Source: an uncultured Helicobacteraceae bacterium
Lineage (GTDB): Bacteria > Campylobacterota > Campylobacteria > Campylobacterales > Helicobacteraceae
Length of the DNA stretch: 64,000 nt
Direction of reading: 5' to 3'
Assembly: GCA_944323755.1 (NCBI GenBank)
Contig: CALUTR010000003.1
Span: forward strand, 124,001-188,000
In this document: piece by piece, positions 16,546 to 25,843 of the stretch
Layout of the letters: each line of letters begins with the position of its first letter
Numbering within the stretch: the stretch's first letter is position 1
Notes under the pieces: generated by a model
The model's input: only the letters and a program-made list of their open reading frames with translations
What the model was told of the DNA's origin: nothing
Database searches by the model: none
Translations under genes and position numbers: made by a program

Positions 16546-18696
16546 ATGTTAAAGTCTTTATGGTCAGGCGTAAACGGAATGCAAGCGCATCAAATTGCTC
16601 TAGATGTTGAAAGTAATAATATCTCAAATGTTAATACTGTTGGTTTCAAATACTCAAGAGCATCATTTGTTGATATGCTATCTCAAATAAAACATATAGC
16701 AACCTCACCATATAAAAATGGACTTGGTGGTCAAAATGATTATTCAGTAGGGCTTGGTGTAGGTGTAGAAGCAACTACTAAGGTTTTCTCTCAAGGTAAT
16801 ACTCAAAACACAGATATAAAAACAGATTTAGCAATTGAGGGTGATGGATTTTTTGTAGTTAGTCCAGATAGGGGTATAACATATAATTACACGCGAAATG
16901 GTGAATTTTTATTTGATGCTAATGGGAATCTAGTAAATGCTGGTGGATATATCGTTCAAGGTTGGGCTAGGGGAGAGTTGGCAAATGTTGAATATATGTC
17001 AGAAGATGATTTTTTCAAGGTTGATAATACAGGTCCAATACAAAATATAAGAATCGATCCGGCTATGGTTATGCCTGCTAAATCTACAACTTCAATTTCA
17101 GTACGAGCGAATCTAAATGCAGGTAAAAAAGCTGATCAAATGATTGCTCTTTCATCATTAGATTCTAGTACTAAAACAGAAGTTAACCCTCAAATGAGAT
17201 TGTATGATTCCTCAAATAAGATTCAGCAAGAGGCTTATGATTTTGGTGTGCTATTTAATGCAGATGGCGATGCTTTAGCATTAAAAGAAAATCAAGGAAT
17301 TTGGATTAGCTATCAAGTTGCACAAATGAGACAAACAATCACGCCAACAGCGGAGACTAGCACTATTGGTATTAATGGTGAGAGTATTTCATTTACAAAT
17401 GATTCTGCTGTTACTGGTATTAGTTCTGTTGTTGCAGCGCAAAATGCTATAAATGCTGTGAGTGATCAAACTGGTGTTAATGCATATGTTGATAATGGTA
17501 TGCTTAGACTTGAAAATCAAAATGACAAAAATGGGGATGGAAGCAATAAAAATATTCTCATCACAGAAGGCGGAACAGGCGTTTTATCAAATTTTAAAGA
17601 AGGTGATAGTGTTGTTACTGCATTTGCATATCGTTATACAAAGGCAGAAGATGCAGATTCTACGACAGGTCAATTTAGGACAACTGAAGATTTAAGGGCG
17701 CTTATTCAACAAGATGCAAATATGATAAAAAATCCACAAATTCAATATGCAGATAGTACCGCAAGCGTTAAAGTTATTGTCAATAAGCATGGTATGTTTG
17801 AAATGCAAAATCTAGATAATGGCGATGATCTTCAAAATAATCTCCATGTTAGTATTAGTAGTTTTTATTCAAATAATATTACTGATAATGTTTTATTTAA
17901 AGAGGCTATGTCTGGTCTATCTACAACTTCTCTTGTTGAAGGTGGTAATGCGACAAGCACAGGTGTATTTGGTGTTGCAACGCACGCGACAAGCACAGAT
18001 GTAATTGATAGTCTTGGATCTAAACATACAATAAGATTTGAATTTTTTAAAATTGGTGATAGCGAGTGGAGTTTTAGAGCCATACTTCCAGAGCCAGCAC
18101 AATTTTTAGGTGGTTCTCCTATTAGACCAAATATTTTTGAAGGTGGTAGGGCTTCTTTTAACTCTGATGGCAGTCTAGCAGGTATGAATCCACCTGTTTT
18201 GCAATTTGATCCTAAAAATGGCTCAACTGCACCTCAAAGATTAGAATTAGCATTTGGGGATAATGGTACATTTGGAGGCTTAACTAGTGTTGATAGGATA
18301 TCTGAAACTTATCATATTGCAGGAAATGGCTATCAAGCAGGTGATTTAGAAGATATTAGATTTGATTCAAATGGAACTCTACTTGGCTCATTTAGCAATG
18401 GTAAAGCCCTTGCTCTTGCTCAAGTCGCATTAGCAAATTTTGCAAATAATGCAGGTTTGCAAGCTGAAGGTGGAAATATATATAGTCAATCTGGAAACTC
18501 TGGTGGTCCAATAATTGGCGCACCAAATACAGGTAGAAGAGGTGGAATAAGTGGCTCAAAATTAGAGATGAGTAATGTTGATTTAAGTAGAGCTTTAACG
18601 CAGCTGATAGTAGTTCAAAGAGGATTCCAAGCTAACTCAAAAGCTGTAACTACATCAGATCAAATCTTAAATACTCTTCTTGGATTGAAGCAGTAA
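16546..18696 (+). CDS. flgE: flagellar hook protein FlgE
   Basis: This 716-residue protein forms the flagellar hook. ATG 16546 is chosen because an AAGGA site lies just upstream and the protein then begins MLKSLWSGVNGMQAHQIALD, the conserved D0 start; the frame extends upstream across the sigma-54 promoter without meaning. SNNISNVNTVGFKYSR (about 26-41) is the flagellar rod/hook signature. The C-terminus (GFQANSKAVTTSDQILNT) pairs with it as the second D0 helix. The length of over 700 residues, with extra outer domains, is typical of Helicobacter and Campylobacter. Confidence 0.95.
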   Translation: MLKSLWSGVNGMQAHQIALDVESNNISNVNTVGFKYSRASFVDMLSQIKHIATSPYKNGLGGQNDYSVGLGVGVEATTKVFSQGNTQNTDIKTDLAIEGDGFFVVSPDRGITYNYTRNGEFLFDANGNLVNAGGYIVQGWARGELANVEYMSEDDFFKVDNTGPIQNIRIDPAMVMPAKSTTSISVRANLNAGKKADQMIALSSLDSSTKTEVNPQMRLYDSSNKIQQEAYDFGVLFNADGDALALKENQGIWISYQVAQMRQTITPTAETSTIGINGESISFTNDSAVTGISSVVAAQNAINAVSDQTGVNAYVDNGMLRLENQNDKNGDGSNKNILITEGGTGVLSNFKEGDSVVTAFAYRYTKAEDADSTTGQFRTTEDLRALIQQDANMIKNPQIQYADSTASVKVIVNKHGMFEMQNLDNGDDLQNNLHVSISSFYSNNITDNVLFKEAMSGLSTTSLVEGGNATSTGVFGVATHATSTDVIDSLGSKHTIRFEFFKIGDSEWSFRAILPEPAQFLGGSPIRPNIFEGGRASFNSDGSLAGMNPPVLQFDPKNGSTAPQRLELAFGDNGTFGGLTSVDRISETYHIAGNGYQAGDLEDIRFDSNGTLLGSFSNGKALALAQVALANFANNAGLQAEGGNIYSQSGNSGGPIIGAPNTGRRGGISGSKLEMSNVDLSRALTQLIVVQRGFQANSKAVTTSDQILNTLLGLKQ

Positions 18697-18698
18697 TT

Positions 18699-20594
18699 TT
18701 GCAAAGCATTATAGAATCTCTACAAAATAGAGATGAAAATTTTATACTCAAAAGAATGCTAGATAATTTAGCATTTTTTAGAGTTCATAATAAAAAAATA
18801 GCAAATGCTATAAATAACACAATAGAAGGTAAAAATACAAAATATCAATTATTGTTTAGTGATGATGATATTAATATCATTGACTTGAAAAACAAAGTTT
18901 TTCTTTATCCAAAAAATTCTATGCTAAATATCTCTTCAAACATCGCTTCAAATCCGCTTAATAATCAATTATGGAAAGTTTATTCAAATGATGTAAAGCT
19001 GGCAAAAGTTGATATTAAGAATCTAGCAATTACTGCAAATTATATTAATAAAATGGTTGATTTTGCTTATTTGAATATTTTAGATTCTAATCCTATGCTT
19101 CATTTGCCACAATTATTTTTGCCACAGAGTAATATTTTTGGGCTTTGTGGGGGTATTTTTTTACAGATTTTAATAGAAAGTGGATATCGGTTTCATTCAT
19201 TATTGATTTTTGAAGAAGATATAGAGCTATTTAGCATTGCGTGCTATTTTGTGGATTTTAAGGCACTTTTTGAGCGTGTCAATGGCAGATCGTGCTACAT
19301 TTTTATTGAAAATATTAAAACAAAATCATTTCTTAATCATTATTTTTATAGTAAAAGAGTTACAAATAATTTATTACGACTTGAGCTAAGTGCATTTATA
19401 TCTCCAAAAATATCGCAAATTAGGACTATGGTAGTTGAATCTTATAAGTCAAACTCACGAGGTTGGGGTAGTTTTGAAGATGAGATGATTGGTGTAAGAA
19501 ATATGTTAAAAAATATCCAATCAAGCAATATCTTACAATCTCCAAAAAAGTTTGATGCTACTATTTGTGTTGTTGGTAGCGGACCTAGTCTAGATGAAAA
19601 TATTGCATTTTTGCGTAAAAATCAAGATAAGATGATTATATTTAGTTGTGGGACGGCGCTAAAGATTCTAAGAAAACATCAAATAAAAATTGATTTTCAA
19701 ATAGAAATAGAGCGCATAGATTATCTAGCAGATGTCTTATGTGATGCAAGGCTGCACGATACACCAATTATTTGCGCTAGTGTTGTAAATAATGATGTGT
19801 TAAATATTGCAAATGAGAGTTACATTTTTAATCGTGGCGGCAGTGCAAGTTCTTATATGACTTTAGATTCTAGTGTGATTGAATTTTGTGCGCCATTTGT
19901 GGGGAATGCAGGGTTTAGTTTAGCTTGTCAATTTAGCAACGAGATTATTCTTTGTGGCATTGATTGTGGTTTTATAAAAGGAAAAAGTAAGCATTCAATT
20001 GGTTCTTTCTATGGTAAAGAGGATATCTCATTGCCAAGTAATGTATTTAAAGTCAGAGGTAATTTTGATAATGATGTATATAGTGATTCTATTTTTTCTT
20101 TAAGTAAGGAGAGTTTCGAGCTTGCCATTGCTAAATATAAGCCTCGTATAGTTTATAATATAAACTATGGAGCATATATAAAAGGTGCGTTGCCAATAAA
20201 AGATGTGAAATTAAAAACAATAATCAATAAAAATATTTTAAATGAGCAAATAAAGAGCTGTTTTACTCCTAGTATTGGGCTTAAAAGTGATTTAAATATT
20301 GCAGTGGAGCGTTATATCTGTGCTTTAAAGAATAAAATTTTAAATTCTAATATTATTACAAAGCAGGATTTGTTTTGCTTTATTGATGATATGTGTCATT
20401 TTTTGTTTCAAGAGAGTAGTAATAATCCAGAATGTGGAATCTTATTTGAAGGGAGTATGCTTCATTTGTTGCAAAATATGCTTTTTTGTTTATTATATGC
20501 AAAGACAAATGATATTTCATATTTATTCGCCACTTTATCAAATATGATAATAGATTGCCTAGAATCTTTTCTTCTAGAGTATAAATCTATTTAG
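18699..20594 (+). CDS. maf: motility accessory factor (Maf), flagellin glycosylation transferase
   Basis: This is a 631-residue protein with a TTG start 2 bases after the flgE stop. The central region has the MAF/DUF115 signature: CVVGSGPSLDENI near residue 292, FSCGTALKILRK, and NAGFSLACQFSNEIILCGIDCG near 405-425. Maf proteins are thought to transfer pseudaminic or legionaminic acid onto flagellin and are needed for filament assembly in Campylobacterota. The tight linkage to flgE implies shared RpoN control. It ends tail to tail with the next gene, overlapping by 8 bases. Confidence 0.85.
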   Translation: MQSIIESLQNRDENFILKRMLDNLAFFRVHNKKIANAINNTIEGKNTKYQLLFSDDDINIIDLKNKVFLYPKNSMLNISSNIASNPLNNQLWKVYSNDVKLAKVDIKNLAITANYINKMVDFAYLNILDSNPMLHLPQLFLPQSNIFGLCGGIFLQILIESGYRFHSLLIFEEDIELFSIACYFVDFKALFERVNGRSCYIFIENIKTKSFLNHYFYSKRVTNNLLRLELSAFISPKISQIRTMVVESYKSNSRGWGSFEDEMIGVRNMLKNIQSSNILQSPKKFDATICVVGSGPSLDENIAFLRKNQDKMIIFSCGTALKILRKHQIKIDFQIEIERIDYLADVLCDARLHDTPIICASVVNNDVLNIANESYIFNRGGSASSYMTLDSSVIEFCAPFVGNAGFSLACQFSNEIILCGIDCGFIKGKSKHSIGSFYGKEDISLPSNVFKVRGNFDNDVYSDSIFSLSKESFELAIAKYKPRIVYNINYGAYIKGALPIKDVKLKTIINKNILNEQIKSCFTPSIGLKSDLNIAVERYICALKNKILNSNIITKQDLFCFIDDMCHFLFQESSNNPECGILFEGSMLHLLQNMLFCLLYAKTNDISYLFATLSNMIIDCLESFLLEYKSI

Positions 20595-22029
20595 TTCTTA
20601 TGCTATTTACTTCAAATATTTGTTTATAAACTGTATTTGGCCATACATTTGGATTATCTCCTATATTTCCCCAATCACCGAAATTCCTATAATTTGATCG
20701 AAATATCGATCCATCTACCACTACATCAAGATTTCCATTTTGCTTTTGTTGTTCAATTGAATGAATCATTGCATTCCAATTTAGTCTAAATTGCATATAT
20801 GTATTTGTTACATATCCACCATATATAATAAAAATGATACTTGAGATAAGAATGAATTTATTATGATCCTTTACTGTATGATTTAGCATAAGTAAAATAG
20901 CTCCAATAAGTATCATAGAATCTCCAAATCTAGCTCTACTTGGTAAGAATGGAGCTTGTATAGTGCATAGTGCTGTTAATACAAAAATGGTGTATATGAA
21001 AAGTATTACAATGTAGAATCTATCCTTTTTGATTAACATATAAAGCAGGATAAATGCTATAGGATACATTGTGATTGCTATATTGTTGTTGAGTATTAAT
21101 AATATAGCAAGTGCAAAAATATATAAGATTCCACTAATTAGCTTGTTGCTGTATCGATAGTATAGTGTTGTTAGTGTGATGAGTGTTATATTAAAGATTA
21201 GAAATGCTGTTGATTTGAAATTTATTAGCGTTCTTGCAATGCGTTTTAATTTATCCAAAAAGCTTAATTCGATTAATTCTGTAATGCTTAAAAATGATGT
21301 TTTAAATGCATCAGTTGATGCTCTTGCGTGATGACCAGGTGATAAATATAAACACAAAAACCCGGCAATAAAAAATCCTATGCCAAGATAATACCAAAGC
21401 GGTAGCGATACGCGTTTAAAGAACTTTAAATATATGCTAATGCAAATAAGTGATATTATAGTTATTACTCCTATTTGCTCGCTAGCCATTCCAGCAATAA
21501 ATCCAAAAGGTGATATATAGCCTAAAAATAATGATAATTTAGAATCTACCCCCCCCCACCCATTATTGAATATTTTCTCTATATAGAATCTGTATGGCAG
21601 TAAAAATAAAACAATAAATGAGATCCCCCAAAGGTAATTTAAACTTCCAGAGCCCCATAGAAATACAGATCCAAAGGCGGTTGCAAATAATATCAATATA
21701 AGCATTGCTATAATGATTGCTATATCTTCTTTATATTTTGGGATTCTTCCAAAAACTAGCATAAAAAATGTGAAAATAAAACTAGTTCCGACACTTGCAT
21801 TTAATATATCAAATATAAATGGATTAAAGCCCCCTATTAGCCCTTTGTGCAAAAGTTCGCCAATTCTTGCATTCCAATGTAGGTAGAACCATTTTGCTGA
21901 TTCAAAGCCATTTTGTGCAGCCAAATATGCATCAAAATCATCACTTATTGATGGAAGAAGTATATTTAAGCTTAGCAAAAAGGCAAAAATTGCAAAAAAA
22001 CTAAATGTGGTGTATTTGTGTTGAAGCAT
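20587..22029 (-). CDS. polytopic membrane protein, DUF6056-like, with phase-variable G tract
   Basis: This 480-residue protein has about eleven hydrophobic helices and short polar loops. GSGSLNYLWG near residue 128 and LSPGHHARAS near 230 match the pattern of DUF6056-type proteins, which resemble membrane glycosyltransferases of the GT-C fold. A sugar-transfer role in surface glycan synthesis is inferred, not shown. The reading frame contains nine consecutive G (coding strand) at about codons 158-160, and the full frame is open here. AGGAGA precedes its ATG. It converges on maf, with an 8-base overlap. Confidence 0.65.
   Translation of the reverse strand: MLQHKYTTFSFFAIFAFLLSLNILLPSISDDFDAYLAAQNGFESAKWFYLHWNARIGELLHKGLIGGFNPFIFDILNASVGTSFIFTFFMLVFGRIPKYKEDIAIIIAMLILILFATAFGSVFLWGSGSLNYLWGISFIVLFLLPYRFYIEKIFNNGWGGVDSKLSLFLGYISPFGFIAGMASEQIGVITIISLICISIYLKFFKRVSLPLWYYLGIGFFIAGFLCLYLSPGHHARASTDAFKTSFLSITELIELSFLDKLKRIARTLINFKSTAFLIFNITLITLTTLYYRYSNKLISGILYIFALAILLILNNNIAITMYPIAFILLYMLIKKDRFYIVILFIYTIFVLTALCTIQAPFLPSRARFGDSMILIGAILLMLNHTVKDHNKFILISSIIFIIYGGYVTNTYMQFRLNWNAMIHSIEQQKQNGNLDVVVDGSIFRSNYRNFGDWGNIGDNPNVWPNTVYKQIFEVNSIRTK
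21549..21557 (-). repeat. G9 homopolymer (C9 on the plus strand), candidate phase-variation tract
   Basis: Nine C on the plus strand read as nine G in the coding strand of the membrane protein gene. Loss or gain of one base would stop translation at about one third of the protein. It is the longest G/C homopolymer seen in this AT-rich window. Such tracts switch surface-glycan genes on and off in Helicobacter and Campylobacter. Confidence 0.85.
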
Positions 22030-22076
22030 AGATTCTCCTAATTGTTATATGTAGAGCATTGATTTGTGATTTCGGC

Positions 22077-22082
22077 ATTATA
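22077..22082 (-). promoter_or_regulatory. -10 element of the DUF6056-like gene
   Basis: The minus strand reads TATAAT within AAGATATAATGC, about 48 bases before the start codon. The same AAGATATAATGC context recurs before the CorC/HlyC-family gene at 49513-49518. Confidence 0.5.
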
Positions 22083-22131
22083 TCTTAAAGACTATGATTT
22101 AAATTTGTTTGATGAGAAGTAGATCTAGCAG

Positions 22132-22157
22132 ATTCTGCTTTGAATGCAAAGCAGAAT
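22132..22157 (-). terminator. hairpin at the end of hsrA
   Basis: A perfect 11-bp stem (22132-22142 with 22147-22157) and a 4-base loop begin on the last base of the hsrA stop codon. No T-tract follows on the minus strand, so it may be a weak terminator or an mRNA-protecting hairpin. Confidence 0.5.
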
Positions 22158-22834
22158 TATTTGTTGCCTTCTTTTGGATAACAGAATCTGTATCCTCTTC
22201 TTCTTACTGTTTCAATTGTTGATATCCCAAGAGGTTTATCCATTTTTTGTCTAATTTGATTTATTGCAACTTCTATAACATTTGGTGTAACCAATTCTGG
22301 TTCTTCCCATATCGCATCTAATAATTGTTCTTTTGATACGATTTGGTCTCTATGTTTTGCTAAATGTGTTAAAACTTCAAAAGGTTTTCCTTTTACCTCT
22401 ATTTCTTGTCCTTTGTATATTATTTTTTCTTCATCAGGATTGATTGCTAAATCACCTATTTCTATGAGATTTGATCCCCACGATCTAAGCCTTGCCTCAA
22501 CTCTAGCAATAAATACTTCATTTGAACAAGGTTGTTTAATATAATCATCAGCACCACTATTTAATGCTTTAATTTCAATATCAACAGAATCTTTAGTTGA
22601 AATAATAATAATTGGCACTTTTGGAGATTTTTCTTTTATTACATTTATTATATCTGCACCAATTGTATCACTTAACTCCCAATTTGCTACAACTAAATCA
22701 TAGTTTCTGATGCTTACATAATATTTACCATCTTTTAGATTTTCTGCTATATCAGTTTGATATTTTTTTGCATTTAATGCATCACTTAGCTTTTTATTTA
22801 AACTTTCATCATTCTCTATAATTAAAACTCGCAT
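22157..22834 (-). CDS. hsrA: orphan homeostatic response regulator HsrA
   Basis: This is a 225-residue OmpR-family protein. Its C-terminal DNA-binding half is that of H. pylori HsrA (HP1043), with EIGDLAINPDEEKIIY, KGKPFEVLTHLAKHRD and VRRRGYRFCYPK. The N-terminal receiver is degenerate: the acceptor position reads VVANWELSD, with Asn51 instead of Asp. In H. pylori HsrA is essential, acts without phosphorylation and has no cognate kinase. No kinase gene is adjacent here either. An AAGGA site precedes the ATG. Confidence 0.92.
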   Translation of the reverse strand: MRVLIIENDESLNKKLSDALNAKKYQTDIAENLKDGKYYVSIRNYDLVVANWELSDTIGADIINVIKEKSPKVPIIIISTKDSVDIEIKALNSGADDYIKQPCSNEVFIARVEARLRSWGSNLIEIGDLAINPDEEKIIYKGQEIEVKGKPFEVLTHLAKHRDQIVSKEQLLDAIWEEPELVTPNVIEVAINQIRQKMDKPLGISTIETVRRRGYRFCYPKEGNK

Positions 22835-22878
22835 TTGATGTCCTTTGTAAAGAGGCTTAACCTTAAATAAACTTTTTG

Positions 22879-22887
22879 ATTATAGCA
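22879..22887 (-). promoter_or_regulatory. extended -10 promoter of hsrA
   Basis: On the minus strand this reads TGCTATAAT, a TGN extended -10 with a perfect hexamer at 22884-22879. It lies about 45 bases before the hsrA start codon. Confidence 0.6.
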
Positions 22888-22933
22888 TAAATTTATATTA
22901 CTTTAAGTAAGTTTAAATTTTATTTTAAGTTTG

Positions 22934-23755
22934 TTAAAAAACAATTGTTTTGTTTTGGTGTATAAAGATTCTATTATCTATCGCAAGCTCTATTGCTTTT
23001 GCAAGCACAATTCTTTCTATATTTTTACCTACTTTTTGCATATCTTTCCAAGTGTATGTGTGATTTACCTGTATTATATCTTGACATATAATAGGGCCAC
23101 AATCAAGCTCATCATTTACAAAATGTGCAGTTGCTCCAATCATTTTTACACCACGATCATAAGCTTGTTTGTAAGGATTTGCACCGATAAATGCTGGTAA
23201 AAATGAATGATGTATGTTAATTATTTGTTCGTTAAATTCTTTTACAAATCTTGGTGGTAGAATCTGCATATACTTTGCAAGAATAATAAACGATGGATTT
23301 AGATTCTTGCATTGTTGTAGTGTTGCCTCTGCCCAATTTGAATCTGTGTGTGGAATGTAAAAATATGGAATATTAAATTTTTCTGCAAGATATTCTAAAT
23401 TTGTATGATTTGAAATGATACCTTTTATCTCAACATCTATTTCTTTTGTATCATATTTTATTAGTATATCCCCAAGACAATGAGCTTCTTTGCTGCATAA
23501 AATAACGATTGATTTTTTATTGTTTTCATAAATTTTTATATTGCTTCCATTTGGCAATAATTGTTTTAGATTTTCATAGATTTTGTCTTTTGGTATTTGA
23601 TGGCTATTTGTTATTTCTGTTCTCATAAAAAAATAATTATTCTCTTTATCTACAAATTCATCATTTTTTTGGATATTGCAATTCATCTTTAGTAACACAG
23701 ATGATACTTGATGTATCAAACCCTCTTTATCTTTTGTGTCAATTAATATAGTCAT
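22934..23755 (-). CDS. purU: formyltetrahydrofolate deformylase
   Basis: PurU hydrolyses 10-formyl-tetrahydrofolate to formate and tetrahydrofolate. This 273-residue protein has an N-terminal ACT domain (about 1-80) and a C-terminal formyltransferase fold with the catalytic Asn-His-Asp set: NIHHSFLPAF near residue 178, GATAHFVNDELDCGPI near 205. It overlaps the upstream sppA by 4 bases. purU and sppA are also adjacent in H. pylori. Formate made here could feed the formate dehydrogenase encoded at the end of the window. Confidence 0.92.
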   Translation of the reverse strand: MTILIDTKDKEGLIHQVSSVLLKMNCNIQKNDEFVDKENNYFFMRTEITNSHQIPKDKIYENLKQLLPNGSNIKIYENNKKSIVILCSKEAHCLGDILIKYDTKEIDVEIKGIISNHTNLEYLAEKFNIPYFYIPHTDSNWAEATLQQCKNLNPSFIILAKYMQILPPRFVKEFNEQIINIHHSFLPAFIGANPYKQAYDRGVKMIGATAHFVNDELDCGPIICQDIIQVNHTYTWKDMQKVGKNIERIVLAKAIELAIDNRIFIHQNKTIVF

Positions 23756-24618
23756 TGAATTTTTGTTATATTAAAAAATACTTGATTTATCGCTTTTGAA
23801 GCTATTTTTTCTAGGTAAGTATCTAGGATCCCATTTTTTACCCAAATTATTTCTTTTACTCCGCTTAACTCTTTTAAAATATTAATTGCATTTACTTGTG
23901 AGCCAACCATATCGATTAATCCAAGATTTAATGCCTCGTATGCACTAAATATTTTCCCTTCTGCAAAGCTTTTGTAATTATCTGGATCCAAATTTCTTGC
24001 ATTTGATACATCTGTTATGAACATTTTATATTGCTGATTTAATAATTTATTTAGATATTCTTTTTCTTTCTGGCTCCATTCTCTTGTAAATGTCCCTGCT
24101 TCTTTGAATTCTCCAGCTGCTAGACTTTGTGATTTTATGCCAATTTTATCCATTAGATCTTTTATGTTGTAGCCGTTAAATATCACACCAATTGACCCAA
24201 TTATAGAACCACGATTTGCCACTATTGTGTTTGCATACATTCCAGCATAATAACTTCCGCTTGCCATAGTCCCTTGCACATATGCAACTACAGGAATGCT
24301 TTCGTTTAAATCTTTTATGATATCTGCAATTTCAACAGAAGCCCCAAGTGTGCCACCTGGAGAATCTATAATAAGCAAAATCCCCTTGATATTTTGGTAG
24401 TTTTTGAGATTTTCAATTTGCGACATAAATGTTTCACTCTCAAATATTGGACCTTTTAAATATATTTTTGCAAGATTGGCATTTAGATCTTTATGCTGCG
24501 TTGCGGAGCCAAATATAAGTATCACTATTAATAAAAATACAAATGTTTTAAAATATTTTTGTATAAAATCAAATGGCTTGATTATGAAAATATTAAATAT
24601 TTTTCTAAACGTTTTCAA
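23752..24618 (-). CDS. sppA: signal peptide peptidase SppA (protease IV family)
   Basis: This is a 288-residue serine protease of family S49 that degrades cleaved signal peptides. It has one N-terminal membrane anchor (about 22-40) and a catalytic domain with the Ser-Lys dyad: Ser120 in GTMASGSYY and Lys172 in AGEFKEAGTF. IDSPGG near residue 84 is the conserved substrate strand. The size is that of the short, single-domain SppA of many bacteria. Its 5' end overlaps the deaminase gene by 14 bases. Confidence 0.92.
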   Translation of the reverse strand: MKTFRKIFNIFIIKPFDFIQKYFKTFVFLLIVILIFGSATQHKDLNANLAKIYLKGPIFESETFMSQIENLKNYQNIKGILLIIDSPGGTLGASVEIADIIKDLNESIPVVAYVQGTMASGSYYAGMYANTIVANRGSIIGSIGVIFNGYNIKDLMDKIGIKSQSLAAGEFKEAGTFTREWSQKEKEYLNKLLNQQYKMFITDVSNARNLDPDNYKSFAEGKIFSAYEALNLGLIDMVGSQVNAINILKELSGVKEIIWVKNGILDTYLEKIASKAINQVFFNITKIQ

Positions 24619-25843
24619 TATCTATCCTTTTTCCATTGATATACAAATCTTCAACTTCCCTTGCTTGTAAAATGAAATTCAATGCGATTTGTTCTGCAGA
24701 ATTGATATCATCTACATAGAAAATAGCAAAATCACTAGCCTTGCCTTTTTCTATTATCCCATTATTGAATTTTAAGCGCTTTGCAGGATTTTTTGTCATT
24801 GCTAATAATATTTCTCTTGCAAGATTATTAATGTTATATTTTTCGTATGCAAATAATGCACATCGCGCTTCATCTAGCATATTTAGCGAGTTATTTGAGC
24901 TTTTACCATCTGTTGCGATGATGAGCGGGAATTTATAATCTTTTGCTTTTAGGAAATTAAAATATCTATTGTTTAGCAATCTATTTGAGCGTGGACAGCT
25001 TATAATATCAGCTTTTAATTTTGAGATTCTATCCCAATCGTCATTGTTTAAATATAAGCAATGCACAAATAATGTTTCACATTTTTTAAATAGCTCTAAA
25101 AAGCTATCTTTGGAATAATGTGATTCTGCATCATCATTGTGAAAAAAATGTTTAAAAAATCCTTTAAAATATCCACTATTTGACTCTAACCACGATAATT
25201 CTTCTTTAGATTCTAAAAAATGAGTGGATACAAGCATTTTGTTTTCTATGGCTTTTTTTATAGCATAATGTGCAAGCTCTATATCAAGTGAATATGGAGA
25301 ATGAAGTGCGATTGCCGTTTTGAAATTTACATCTTCTAAAAGCTTAGATTTTTTTACCCTTTCATTAAAATCATCTTTTACTTTATCAAAGAAGTCTTTA
25401 TTTGTCCCCATAATTTCATTAAAAAACATTACTTTTAGCTCTGATTGACTTAATAGATCTAAATCAACAGCCCTACTGCTTATCGCCCCAACACAAGCCA
25501 CTCCAGACTTCATACTTTCTTTTATTGCTTTTTTTATATGAGTTGTGGAATCTTGCATAAGAGCATCTCTATTATTCATAATAGAATCTAGCCATTCGCC
25601 AAAACTTCCATATTTTAGCATTGAGTGGTTTTTGCTAAATTCAAAGTGAATGTGAGAGTTTATTAATGCTGGGGTGATTACGCAAGAATTATAAAATTGC
25701 ACTTCTTCTAGTTTATCTTTTTTAAGATCGCTGAATTTGCCAACCTTGATAATCTTTTTATTATCAAACAAAATACCACCATCTTTGATTATTGTAAAAT
25801 TGTTATCACAAGTGATAACAACGCTAGCACCGATTAATTTCAT
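24605..25843 (-). CDS. aminofutalosine deaminase (menaquinone pathway)
   Basis: This 412-residue amidohydrolase is closest in layout to the H. pylori 6-amino-6-deoxyfutalosine deaminase, which acts in the futalosine route to menaquinone. Metal ligands are visible: NSHIHFEF near residue 64, a His in VSTHFLES near 203, and Asp in IATDGKSSNN near 307. HSPYS near 179 is also typical. It is encoded between an MscS channel and sppA, each overlapping it, which implies one transcript. The gene family also contains chlorohydrolase and SAH-deaminase members, so substrate is inferred from lineage. Confidence 0.8.
   Translation of the reverse strand: MKLIGASVVITCDNNFTIIKDGGILFDNKKIIKVGKFSDLKKDKLEEVQFYNSCVITPALINSHIHFEFSKNHSMLKYGSFGEWLDSIMNNRDALMQDSTTHIKKAIKESMKSGVACVGAISSRAVDLDLLSQSELKVMFFNEIMGTNKDFFDKVKDDFNERVKKSKLLEDVNFKTAIALHSPYSLDIELAHYAIKKAIENKMLVSTHFLESKEELSWLESNSGYFKGFFKHFFHNDDAESHYSKDSFLELFKKCETLFVHCLYLNNDDWDRISKLKADIISCPRSNRLLNNRYFNFLKAKDYKFPLIIATDGKSSNNSLNMLDEARCALFAYEKYNINNLAREILLAMTKNPAKRLKFNNGIIEKGKASDFAIFYVDDINSAEQIALNFILQAREVEDLYINGKRIDIENV

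Noticed and set aside
22936..22951. Palindromic A/T-rich sequence at the purU stop codon as a terminator
   Set aside because: The palindrome has no loop and is almost entirely A and T; chance is likely.
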